A DNA stretch of 47,607 nucleotides from positions 1-47,607 of the forward strand of contig CAKTNU010000001.1 of assembly GCA_934589325.1 (NCBI GenBank), in the 5' to 3' direction. The notes under the pieces are model-generated. The model searched no databases. It was given only the letters and a program-made list of their open reading frames with translations, and was not told the DNA's origin. The first letter of the stretch is position 1; every line of letters starts with the position of its first letter. This DNA comes from an uncultured Oscillospiraceae bacterium. GTDB taxonomy: Bacteria; Bacillota_A; Clostridia; Oscillospirales; Oscillospiraceae. Positions 29,374 to 37,658 of the stretch are shown one piece after another. Position numbers and translations under genes: made by a program.

Positions 29374-31044
29374 ATGATAAGAATAGGCGATACCTTTAAC
29401 GGCCGCTATGAAATACTCAAGGAGATAGGTCACGGCGGCATGTCCACGGTGTTCCTCGCCATGGACAACAGGATGAACAAGCAGTGGGCCATCAAGGAGA
29501 TCAGACGCTCCGGCCGCGATGCCAACGACGAGATGTACAGCCACAGCCTTCAGGCAGAGGCGAATATGATGAAGGCTCTGGATCACGGCGCGCTACCGCA
29601 CATTCAGGATATCATCGACCAGGGCGAGACGTTCTGCGTCGTCATGGACTACATAGAGGGCGACTCGCTGGACAGAGTCATCAACGAGTACGGCGCCCAG
29701 CCGGAAGAAAAGGTGCTGGAATGGGCCATGCAGATATGTGACGTTCTGTCATATCTGCATTCCCAGCATCCCCCGATAATCTACCGCGATATGAAGCCCG
29801 GCAACGTTATGCTCAAGCCGGACGGCAATATAAAAATAATAGACTTCGGTATTGCCCGCGAATACAAGCAGAACATGGCGGACACCACCGTCCTCGGCAC
29901 CCGCGGATACGCGCCGCCCGAGCAGTATAACGGCCGCACCGATCCGCGCTCCGATATCTACGCGCTGGGCATGACGATGCACCATCTGCTCACGGGTCTG
30001 GACCCCAGAGCTAAGGATTACGAATATCGTCCCGTGCGCCAGATAAGACCGGAGATATCCGACGGCGTCGAAGCAATAATTGAAAAGTGCGTGCAGCCGG
30101 CGGCAGAAAACCGCTATCAGACCTGCGCGGACCTTATGTATGATCTGCAGCATCCGGAGCTCGTCACTAAGGGGCACAAACGCAGGCAGCGCAGACGCCT
30201 TTGGTCATTCATAAGCTGCCTTATACTCACCGCGGTGTTTGCCGTCGCCGGTGTGATGTGCGGCAGGCAGGCCGAGAACATAAACAACAACGACTATGAC
30301 CGACTGATAGCGAAAGATAATACTAAAAACATATACGAGGGCATTATAATATACCCGAGCCGCGTCGAAGGCTTCGAAAGGCTTGTCGAGATTTACAGCT
30401 CCCAGGAGAAGTTCAACTATGATGAGGGCTTGAAGCTCGATGGTGCGTACGATTTGAATGACGTACTGAACGACGGGAAAAACACTCCCGCTGAAGTCGC
30501 AGAGCTCAATTATAAGATCGGTGCGCTGTTCCTTGCGTCATATGACAGCGGCGAGACGAATAATTTCCGGGAACGCGTGAATAAGGCGTACAAGTACTTC
30601 GGATACAATGAGACTGACGAGCGGCTTAAAGACGTCCAATATGAGGACAAGACCAATAACGAATATTTGTACAACATATGCGTGTTCAATAAGGACTATA
30701 TATTCGACAGCAGCACCAAGGAGGCGATCCGCTCAGACTATGAGGAGCTGATCGACGATATAGACAGGCTTGTGGAGAACTCGAAGGGTCTCCAGGACAG
30801 GACCGCGAACTATACGAAGCTCTCGATATTCGACTCCATGCTCAACCTGCTGCATGACCAGCGCAGCAAAATGAGCGAGCTGGGCGTTGATAAAAACAGC
30901 GTGTGGGAGCTTATGAACAAGATCAAGACGGAGACCGAGAGGACCGAAACGAGTAAAGAGTCCAACCAGAAGATCAGGGATGACATCACTGATAAGATCG
31001 ATGAGTATATGGACGATATACTCAACGACTGGGATAAAGTGTAG
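29374..31044 (+). CDS. Membrane Ser/Thr protein kinase
   Basis: 556 residues; ATG 29374 after GAGGTGA. Residues about 10-265 are a Hanks-type kinase: Gly-rich loop IGHGGMSTVFLA, Lys in WAIKEI, catalytic loop YRDMKPGNVM (Tyr replaces the usual His), DFGIA, and activation loop MADTTVLGTRGYAPPEQ with candidate phospho-Thr. A membrane helix lies at about 275-296 (WSFISCLILTAVFAVAGVM). The outer part, about 260 residues, is helical and charged, with no PASTA repeats, so it is not a PrkC-type cell-wall sensor. It likely senses something outside and signals to the FHA proteins. Its activation loop T-T-V-L has the same T-x-x-L form as the repeats next door. Confidence 0.93.
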   Translation: MIRIGDTFNGRYEILKEIGHGGMSTVFLAMDNRMNKQWAIKEIRRSGRDANDEMYSHSLQAEANMMKALDHGALPHIQDIIDQGETFCVVMDYIEGDSLDRVINEYGAQPEEKVLEWAMQICDVLSYLHSQHPPIIYRDMKPGNVMLKPDGNIKIIDFGIAREYKQNMADTTVLGTRGYAPPEQYNGRTDPRSDIYALGMTMHHLLTGLDPRAKDYEYRPVRQIRPEISDGVEAIIEKCVQPAAENRYQTCADLMYDLQHPELVTKGHKRRQRRRLWSFISCLILTAVFAVAGVMCGRQAENINNNDYDRLIAKDNTKNIYEGIIIYPSRVEGFERLVEIYSSQEKFNYDEGLKLDGAYDLNDVLNDGKNTPAEVAELNYKIGALFLASYDSGETNNFRERVNKAYKYFGYNETDERLKDVQYEDKTNNEYLYNICVFNKDYIFDSSTKEAIRSDYEELIDDIDRLVENSKGLQDRTANYTKLSIFDSMLNLLHDQRSKMSELGVDKNSVWELMNKIKTETERTETSKESNQKIRDDITDKIDEYMDDILNDWDKV

Positions 31045-31065
31045 TACTGACAGGAGGGAACAGAG

Positions 31066-31860
31066 ATGTCGGCTGAAACATTTAACATATTGGCCTATGC
31101 AGCCTATGGACTGTCAGCGCTTACTTTTGTACTGGCGATAGTATTTTTCATCGCGTTCAAGATCCCCAACGTCATCGGCGATCTGTCGGGACGCACCGCG
31201 AAGAAGAACATCGCGAAAATACGCGCAGCGAATGAGCGCGGCGGGGATAAATCCTTCACTCCGAGCAAGGTCAACGCGGATCGGGGCAAGCTGACGAGCT
31301 CCATGCGCCTCGATAAGTCCGCGGCGGCCGGTACGGTCGACCTCCGGTCGCAGCAGAGCACCGCTCCGCTGGACAGGACCGGCTCCGGCCCGACGGATGT
31401 TTTGGATTCGCAGAACGGATTTATCAACAGCACTACGGCAGTATTGCAGGACTCGGCGGAAACCACCCCGCTGTACACATATTCGCCTGAGACCACACCC
31501 CTTAGCGAGACCCCGGAGACCACACCCCTCGGCTATGCACCGGAGACCGCCCCACTTGAGGCGCCGGAGACCGCACCTCTCGGAGATACCCCCGAGACCG
31601 CACCGCTTAGCGAGGCACCCGAGACCGCGCCTCTCGGCTACGCGCCGGAGACCGCGCCGCTGGTGCAGCCCAGCGTACCCGAGACCACAAAGCTGGACGA
31701 GACCACAAAGCTGGACGAGACCACGAAGCTGGACGAGCCTGCCGCGGCGGAGACCGATCTTCTCAACCCCGATGCTCCGGCGCTCACGCCGCTGCGCAGG
31801 AAGGGCTGGAAAATGCTTGACAGCGTTATGCTGATACACACCGAGGAGGTGATAGGTTGA
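31066..31860 (+). CDS. Membrane-anchored protein with twelve E-T-x-x-L repeats
   Basis: 264 residues; ATG 31066 with GGAGGG upstream. Residues 8-31 are a membrane helix (ILAYAAYGLSALTFVLAIVF); a basic region follows (SGRTAKKNIAKIRAANERGG), so the long tail should be in the cytoplasm. Residues about 131-233 are disordered and hold E-T-T-P-L three times, E-T-A-P-L five times, E-T-T-K-L three times and E-T-D-L-L once; before them are T-A-P-L, T-D-V-L and T-A-V-L. Every one is T-x-x-L. FHA domains favour phosphothreonine with Leu or Ile at +3, so these look like docking sites made by the kinase two genes upstream. The protein family is unknown to me. Confidence 0.85.
   Translation: MSAETFNILAYAAYGLSALTFVLAIVFFIAFKIPNVIGDLSGRTAKKNIAKIRAANERGGDKSFTPSKVNADRGKLTSSMRLDKSAAAGTVDLRSQQSTAPLDRTGSGPTDVLDSQNGFINSTTAVLQDSAETTPLYTYSPETTPLSETPETTPLGYAPETAPLEAPETAPLGDTPETAPLSEAPETAPLGYAPETAPLVQPSVPETTKLDETTKLDETTKLDEPAAAETDLLNPDAPALTPLRRKGWKMLDSVMLIHTEEVIG
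31681..31734 (+). repeat. Three 18-base tandem repeats coding D/E-T-T-K-L-D
   Basis: The unit GAGACCACAAAGCTGGAC occurs three times in a row, the third with one change. Together with the longer Pro-Glu-Thr repeats at 31460-31680 it could expand or shrink by slippage and so change the number of docking sites. Confidence 0.95.
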
Positions 31861-32342
31861 ATCCAGTCCGGAAGCTGCGAGACGGTTTCCAGAAAAGCGT
31901 TATCAGCTTCAGTCTGCTGGCGCTGTCCTTCGCACTGATGCCCGTGCCGTACCTGTTTGACGGCGTAATGCAGCGGATATGCTTTATATTCAACGGTCTG
32001 CTGTTCTGGGCGTCGCTGATATCCGGCACCGTGTCGTCGGTGAAGTCGTCGCGCATCGCGGCGGCGCTGTACCGGGACGAGCCGGAGGCGGCCAAGGTCC
32101 GTGCGCTTGCACCGGGGCTGTTCCGCTTCTTCACAAACCGCACAGCGTCGGTGTTTGACCTGCTGCTGTTGGCGGACATAGCGGCGGCGGTGGCCGCGGC
32201 AATTCTGAAGCCGAAAAGCACCGCAGCAGTATTCATCATTATTTCTATCGCGGTTTTTTCGCTGAGCATGCACTGCCTGTTCAACGGGAAAATATATAGG
32301 CTGACAAAAATCAGAACATACAAGGAGAGGAAAACAAAATGA
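31857..32342 (+). CDS. Small four-helix membrane protein
   Basis: 161 residues from TTG 31857, which overlaps the previous stop (TTGA) and has GGAGGTG upstream. Four membrane helices are seen: SVISFSLLALSFALMPVPYL, ICFIFNGLLFWASLISG, FDLLLLADIAAAVAAAIL and VFIIISIAVFSLSMHCLF, with basic loops (RKLRDGFQK, FNGKIYRLTKIRTYKERKTK) marking the cytoplasmic side. No family is recognised. Its overlap with genes on both sides shows it belongs to the operon. It might be part of the membrane channel, in place of the missing EsaA/EssA, but there is no direct evidence. Confidence 0.75.
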   Translation: MNPVRKLRDGFQKSVISFSLLALSFALMPVPYLFDGVMQRICFIFNGLLFWASLISGTVSSVKSSRIAAALYRDEPEAAKVRALAPGLFRFFTNRTASVFDLLLLADIAAAVAAAILKPKSTAAVFIIISIAVFSLSMHCLFNGKIYRLTKIRTYKERKTK

Positions 32343-35300
32343 GCAAAACAAGCAAAGAACTTGTCAAGCGCTTACTCGCCGTTGCGTTGACTCTGGTCAT
32401 GGTGATAGGCTTCATGCCTGTCGCCGCCATCCCTGTCTACGCCACCGAGGTCGGCGCTGAGGAGACGACGGAGCCGTCAGCGGAGCCGTCGCAGACACCG
32501 GAACCGTCAACGGAGCCGAGTGAAGAGCCGACAGAGCCGACAACGACGCCGAGCGAGGAGCCGACGGAACCGACACCGACACCGACGCCGAATCTCAGCG
32601 CGACACTGAACATGGTCAGGGATTTCACGTATGATGGCAAAGAACATCAGCTTGTCAAGGCCCTGAACGTTAAAGACAAAGTAGATTATACGGTCGAGTT
32701 TAAGGTTAGCTATTCGGATAACCTCGGGTCTAAAGCAGTTGAAAGTACTTACACTACCATTAAAGATATAGTTGCAACAGAAGCGGGTGTCTACGAAGTT
32801 TCCGCGACTATAGTAGCCGAGGGATATACAGACACAGTTGTGAGCGGTAAAGTTACCATTAAGCAGGCAGACAGCTTGAAATTCAAAATCAAGGACGGTA
32901 ACAAAGATGCTGATTCTGAATATGCCTTGGAACTCAAAGGAGATTTGGAAAAAACTCTTACACTGGAGCCTGGTTTCCCCGAGAATGAGCTGAAAATAGA
33001 GTTGCTTTATACCGAGAATGAGGATCAGTCGGTTAGCGTTGACGTAGCGAAAGACCTCATAGTCAAAACAGATGAGGATAAAGACGGGAAGATCGATACC
33101 CTGAAGCTTACTTTTAAAAAGAACGGCGGCTATACACTCAAGGTAACATCTGGAGATAATAATCATAGCAGCGAAGAGAAGCAGGTAGTATTTAGCATCA
33201 CAACGAAAACGGACAGTGGTAACAGTATTAATATACCTGAAGAAATTGCTGTGGTTCTCAATGAAAAAGGCAAAATACAAATAAAAGGAAATCTCCTGAA
33301 CTACAATTATGGTAAGATATCTGTTCCTGTTACAGACTCTGATAAAGCTAACGGTATAAAAAAGATTTCTGGTGAGGGTTATGTAGGGATAAATGGGACA
33401 TTTACCATCACGGTAGAGTACGATATCGAGAAAATAGCTGAAAAACTTAATAGCCTTGACCAAGACGGCGAATATGAAATTAAGCTGACTGTAAAAAAGG
33501 AAAAGGGATTATACTCTGGCGCAGATTCTAAAAACATAACTTTAAAATTCAAATATGCTGATTTTGACGGGGTTAACTACACTGTAGAGAACACAACCAG
33601 CGGGAATAATGGTTGGTACGTCAAGAACAGCGATGGCAGCAGCCTTACAGTGAAGTTGGTGGAGGATAGCGCTTACAAGGTTTCCGCTGCAGTTGCAGGA
33701 GCCTATAATCAGGACTGCACACCTATCGCCGGTAATCCGGTTTACGTCTATGTTAAGGACAGCAATGGTGACATTTCAAGAGTTCAGATCAATGATGCCG
33801 ACGAAAAGGGAATAAAAGCAGACTATGAGGCACCAAAGGTTGAGGTCACAGCGACAGAACCGGATGTATATCTTGAACATTTCCTCCGCAACATATTCTT
33901 TGGTGCCCTGAGTAAGGATAAAGACTTTGATGTTGAGCTGGTAGCGAGCGATAAAATTTCTGGTGTTGATATGGACAGCGTCCATGTGTACATTTCTTCC
34001 ATCAATGTAGACAACTATGTTAAGTACAAAAATCTAGAGCAGCAGTATAGTGAAGAACTTGCAGCTCTCGGCAGTGAGCCCGCAAGAGATGACTATGATT
34101 CTGAAGAAGAGTTCAATAAGGCACACGGAGAGTGGAAAACGAATGAAAGCAGGATCAAAACAGCTATCAGCAATAATGAAACTGCCCTGAAGAATCTCTG
34201 CGAAGAAACAGAAATACCTAAAACTGATCTTACAATAGAAAATAACGAAGAAATCGGTTCAATCAAATTCAGTCTCAATATAAGTAAGAGCCTTGTTTGC
34301 AGAATCAGATATGAAATGACTGATATAGCAGGCAATAAGGTAGAAGGAATCATTACTAACTACAATGAGCTTGACGAGAAGACTGAAAATTACCTTGTAA
34401 TCGATAAGACCCCGCCCCAGCTTACAGTTACCATCAATGATACGGAAGTCAATAAGAGTTCTGATGAAGCAACATACTATAACGGAAATGTAATAAGCAT
34501 AGTAGCAGAGGTTGACGAAGATAACTATATGCTTATCAGCGATGGTCATGGTAGCTTGCTTACTATAGGTGTTGAGCCGAAAGACGAAGGTGAAGGAAAG
34601 ACAATAACAGATAGCGAAAGGAAAAAGAATATAAACTACACCATTAGTAAAGATGGCGATTATACGGTTACTATTAGCTGTGTAGACCCGTCTGGCAATG
34701 GTGAGCCGATAGTAAGACATATCGTCGTAGACACGACAAAGCCAGTGCTTTCTGCCACCCTTAAGGACTATAACGGCTATGATGGCGACGTTAAAGATAG
34801 CAAGTACTACTTCAACGGAGCCGCAGAAGCCGGCGATGAGGCAGATACTGAGAATGCGACGAGTCGCTTGCCCAGATTTGCTATATCACTTATTGATAAA
34901 AACCCGAACCTTGACAATGGTGTCGATGCAGTAATAGGCGAAGAGAGCGACAATATCACCGTTGCGGGCGTTGAGAATAAAGCTGGAACGTATGAAGGGA
35001 CATATACAATAGACAAAGACGACGGCGAGTACAAGTTCCACCTGACCCACACCGACCTTGCAAAAAATGATGGCAAGTCGGATGAGTACGGCACGTATAT
35101 AATCGACCGTGTTGCACCTGTGCTCAATGTCACTTTCAACAATGCCGCTAATACGATAGGAGACACCCACTACTACAACGGCAACATCGAGGCAAACTTC
35201 AGAGTGACTGAAAAGTACTTCGACACAGCTTTGATGAAGCTGGATGTCGGTGACGGCTCTGGGCAAGAGGATATGAATTTCGCTGCCGACAAGAATTACG

Positions 35301-36565
35301 ACTACACTTACACCAAGGGGCTGACCAAAGAAGGTAATTACAAGCTGACAGTCACTGGCGAGGACAAGGCCGGAAACAAGATGGACGAATACACATCCGA
35401 CGCCCTCGTCATCGACAAAACGATAACCGCTCCGACCATCAGCGGCGTTGAGCCGGGTCATGCATACAAGGACAAGGACATCAGCGTCAGTGTCAAAGGT
35501 GATGATACGAACTTCGACCAGATGACCGTCGTCATCACCAAGACCTACATGGCGAACGAAAACGGCAAGACCGTGCAGAGGACCGCAGAGGTCTACAACG
35601 AGACCTTCTACACCGGCAACACCTACAGCTACAGGGTCCCCGACGGCAGAGACGCTGACGGTATCTACGTCGTGACCGCCACCATCCGCGACAAGGCCAC
35701 CAACACCGCAACCAGCACCCCCGTCACCTTCACGGTCAACCGCTACGGCTCCGTCTATGAGTATGTCAGCGGCATAACCGAGGTGAACGGCAAGTACGTC
35801 CAGAAGGTCGGCGAAGAGCTCGTCATCTGGGAGTACAGCGCGACCGAGCTTGAGGGCAATAACGAGAGCCTGATAAAGAACGTCGGTATTTACGCTGACG
35901 GTTCCAAGATCGACGCCTCCGACATCAAGGTCGAACTGGAGCACCAGAACGGCGGCTGGTATAAGTACATATACACGATACCTACTGTCAACTTCGATAC
36001 CGACGCTCACTACAAGGTCGAGATCAGCTCCGAGTCTATAAACGGCGTCCGCTCCAGCAACACCAAGATCCAGAATCTCGTGGCCATCGACTTCTTCAAG
36101 GACGGCACCGCGCCCGTGCTCGAGAATGTCACCGGCATGGAGAAGAGCATCTACAACGAGGCGGAGCATGAGATAAAGTTCAATATCTACGATTCCATCG
36201 GCCTTGCATCCGTCAAGGTGCTGGTCAACAATGAAGAGGTCTTTTCTAAGGAAGACTTTGAAGATGCGATGAACTATGAAGGCAGCGTGACTCTTGACGA
36301 GAGCGACAGCAAGCAGCATGTCCGGTTCATCATCACCGACCTGGCCGGCAACGTGACAGACACCGATGCGGACGGCTTTGATCCGGATTACGCATTCGAG
36401 AGAGACCTCGTCATCAGCACGAACTTCTGGGTGCGTCTGCGCGCCAACACCCCGCTGCTCATCGGCTGCATCGCGGGCGTTGTCGTGATCCTCGCGCTGG
36501 GTGTTATCCTCATCATCAGGAAGAAGGACAAGAAGGAAGAGGAAAAGACCGCAGCCGCAAAATAA
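32339..36565 (+). CDS. Large Ig-like repeat surface protein with membrane anchor
   Basis: 1408 residues. Signal peptide 1-35 (RLLAVALTLVMVIGFMPVAA), then a Thr/Pro/Glu-rich stalk at 40-85 (EPTEPTTTPSEEPTEPTPTP). The rest is a chain of bacterial Ig-like domains, several opening with P-x-L-x-x-T-x-x (PPQLTVTIND near 691, KPVLSATLKD near 801, APVLNVTFNN near 925, APVLENVTGM near 1258), and a coiled segment near 566-625. A membrane helix at about 1370-1392 and a lysine-rich tail (RKKDKKEEEK) end it. It overlaps the previous gene by four bases. The 5' two-thirds use AT-rich codons and the last third GC-rich ones, suggesting a mosaic. Probably a long adhesin or envelope-spanning part of the secretion locus. 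Confidence 0.85.
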   Translation: MSKTSKELVKRLLAVALTLVMVIGFMPVAAIPVYATEVGAEETTEPSAEPSQTPEPSTEPSEEPTEPTTTPSEEPTEPTPTPTPNLSATLNMVRDFTYDGKEHQLVKALNVKDKVDYTVEFKVSYSDNLGSKAVESTYTTIKDIVATEAGVYEVSATIVAEGYTDTVVSGKVTIKQADSLKFKIKDGNKDADSEYALELKGDLEKTLTLEPGFPENELKIELLYTENEDQSVSVDVAKDLIVKTDEDKDGKIDTLKLTFKKNGGYTLKVTSGDNNHSSEEKQVVFSITTKTDSGNSINIPEEIAVVLNEKGKIQIKGNLLNYNYGKISVPVTDSDKANGIKKISGEGYVGINGTFTITVEYDIEKIAEKLNSLDQDGEYEIKLTVKKEKGLYSGADSKNITLKFKYADFDGVNYTVENTTSGNNGWYVKNSDGSSLTVKLVEDSAYKVSAAVAGAYNQDCTPIAGNPVYVYVKDSNGDISRVQINDADEKGIKADYEAPKVEVTATEPDVYLEHFLRNIFFGALSKDKDFDVELVASDKISGVDMDSVHVYISSINVDNYVKYKNLEQQYSEELAALGSEPARDDYDSEEEFNKAHGEWKTNESRIKTAISNNETALKNLCEETEIPKTDLTIENNEEIGSIKFSLNISKSLVCRIRYEMTDIAGNKVEGIITNYNELDEKTENYLVIDKTPPQLTVTINDTEVNKSSDEATYYNGNVISIVAEVDEDNYMLISDGHGSLLTIGVEPKDEGEGKTITDSERKKNINYTISKDGDYTVTISCVDPSGNGEPIVRHIVVDTTKPVLSATLKDYNGYDGDVKDSKYYFNGAAEAGDEADTENATSRLPRFAISLIDKNPNLDNGVDAVIGEESDNITVAGVENKAGTYEGTYTIDKDDGEYKFHLTHTDLAKNDGKSDEYGTYIIDRVAPVLNVTFNNAANTIGDTHYYNGNIEANFRVTEKYFDTALMKLDVGDGSGQEDMNFAADKNYDYTYTKGLTKEGNYKLTVTGEDKAGNKMDEYTSDALVIDKTITAPTISGVEPGHAYKDKDISVSVKGDDTNFDQMTVVITKTYMANENGKTVQRTAEVYNETFYTGNTYSYRVPDGRDADGIYVVTATIRDKATNTATSTPVTFTVNRYGSVYEYVSGITEVNGKYVQKVGEELVIWEYSATELEGNNESLIKNVGIYADGSKIDASDIKVELEHQNGGWYKYIYTIPTVNFDTDAHYKVEISSESINGVRSSNTKIQNLVAIDFFKDGTAPVLENVTGMEKSIYNEAEHEIKFNIYDSIGLASVKVLVNNEEVFSKEDFEDAMNYEGSVTLDESDSKQHVRFIITDLAGNVTDTDADGFDPDYAFERDLVISTNFWVRLRANTPLLIGCIAGVVVILALGVILIIRKKDKKEEEKTAAAK

Positions 36566-36605
36566 TCTGATACAGCTGATTTTCACATCGGCATCAGAAC
36601 ACAAA

Positions 36606-36680
36606 CCTCACCGGCGGGAGCTTCGGCTCCCGTTCGGTGAGGGGCTTCGGCAGAATCGGCCGCACACGGCGCTGTGCGGC
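36606..36680 (+). terminator. Two hairpins between the surface protein and the second FHA gene
   Basis: The first is CCTCACCG-GC-GGGAGC with a TTCG loop and its complement at 36626-36642; the second is GCCGCACA (36659-36666) with TGTGCGGC (36673-36680). Neither is followed by a T-run, so they may reduce rather than stop transcription. No gene is seen in 36566-36719. Confidence 0.6.
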
Positions 36681-36719
36681 GGCTTGTGCAGAAACACATA
36701 ACTACAGGGGACTATATTT

Positions 36720-37646
36720 ATGAATACGACCGGCCTCAGAAGCGATATCAAAGAAATGATGTGCGGCGCGAATTTTGCCTTTGTCCTGTCGGACAGCGGC
36801 GCGTTCTCGCCCACGGAATATAAGGTCATGCAGTCGCAGTCGGCGGATAATTTCGTCAAGTGCATGAAAATGCTGTACAACGGGAATCCGCAGCTCTATT
36901 ACATCACCGAAAACCGCTATACGCTGGAATACCTTCTGCCGTCGCTCAACGGCAGCGTGTTCCTGCATATCATAACGAATGTGCTGAAAAATGTGCTCTC
37001 GGTGAGAAATAACGGCTTCCTGTCGTGCTGCAATATCGATCTCCGCGCCGACAAGATATATATCGACAGTGCTACGAATAAGGTGTATCTCGTTTACGTA
37101 CCGCTGAATACCAGACTTTATAAAGAGGAAGCGGAGTTTGAAAACGAGCTTCGCGGATTCATCCGCCGCCTCATCCGGGATAACCGCAATGTGGCGTCAT
37201 CCAAGAGCATCCAGTTTGCCGAGGATGTAATGAATCCGGGGCTGTCTCTCGGGATGCTGTATAAAAAGCTCGGCGGCGCGATGCCTGTCAGTGAGCCGAA
37301 GCCGGCAGCGGAAGCGCCGAGCACGGCGCACAGCCAGCCGTCGGAGGGTCTGCGCCTGGTGTGCACCGGCGCCGGAAACCATGTGATACTTGTAGACAAG
37401 GATAATTTCGTGATCGGCCGCGATGCGATGAAAGCTGACGGGATCATCGACTTTGACAAATATGTAGGCCGTGCGCATTGCCGCATAAACCGCATCGGGG
37501 GACAGTATTTCGTCACGGATCTCAACAGCACAAATCATACATACCTGGACAAACAGCTTCTGTCATCCAGTAAGGCGTACCTCTTGAAAAATGGCAGCAT
37601 ACTCAGACTCGCAAAGTCCGAGTTCCGGGTGGAGATAGGCCGGTAA
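36720..37646 (+). CDS. Second FHA-domain protein
   Basis: 308 residues; ATG 36720 after a weak site (AGGGGA). The N-terminal 175 residues (MMCGANFAFVLSDSGAFSPT, KCMKMLYNGNPQLYYITENR) are again the DUF6382-like type and pair with a Pro/Ala linker. The FHA domain at about 215-308 shows FVIGRDAMKADGIIDFDKYV, GRAHCRINRI, and DLNSTNHTYLDKQLL, with the Arg, His and Asn of phosphothreonine readers; the usual Ser before His is Ala here (GRAH), as in several active FHA domains with a different residue. It is the first gene of the second part of the secretion locus. Confidence 0.83.
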   Translation: MNTTGLRSDIKEMMCGANFAFVLSDSGAFSPTEYKVMQSQSADNFVKCMKMLYNGNPQLYYITENRYTLEYLLPSLNGSVFLHIITNVLKNVLSVRNNGFLSCCNIDLRADKIYIDSATNKVYLVYVPLNTRLYKEEAEFENELRGFIRRLIRDNRNVASSKSIQFAEDVMNPGLSLGMLYKKLGGAMPVSEPKPAAEAPSTAHSQPSEGLRLVCTGAGNHVILVDKDNFVIGRDAMKADGIIDFDKYVGRAHCRINRIGGQYFVTDLNSTNHTYLDKQLLSSSKAYLLKNGSILRLAKSEFRVEIGR

Positions 37647-37658
37647 GGAGGGCATACT

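Noticed and set aside
31460..31745. Possible CRISPR or direct-repeat array
   Set aside because: The repeats are in frame, code for E-T-x-x-L units and have no unique spacers of even length.
32339..36565. Sortase-anchored LPxTG protein
   Set aside because: The C-terminus has a membrane helix and lysine-rich tail but no LPxTG motif before it, so simple membrane anchoring is more likely.
34886..36604. Long open frame (572 codons) on the minus strand
   Set aside because: It lies opposite the GC-rich end of the Ig-like surface gene, where codon bias opens the other strand. There is no ribosome site or family match.
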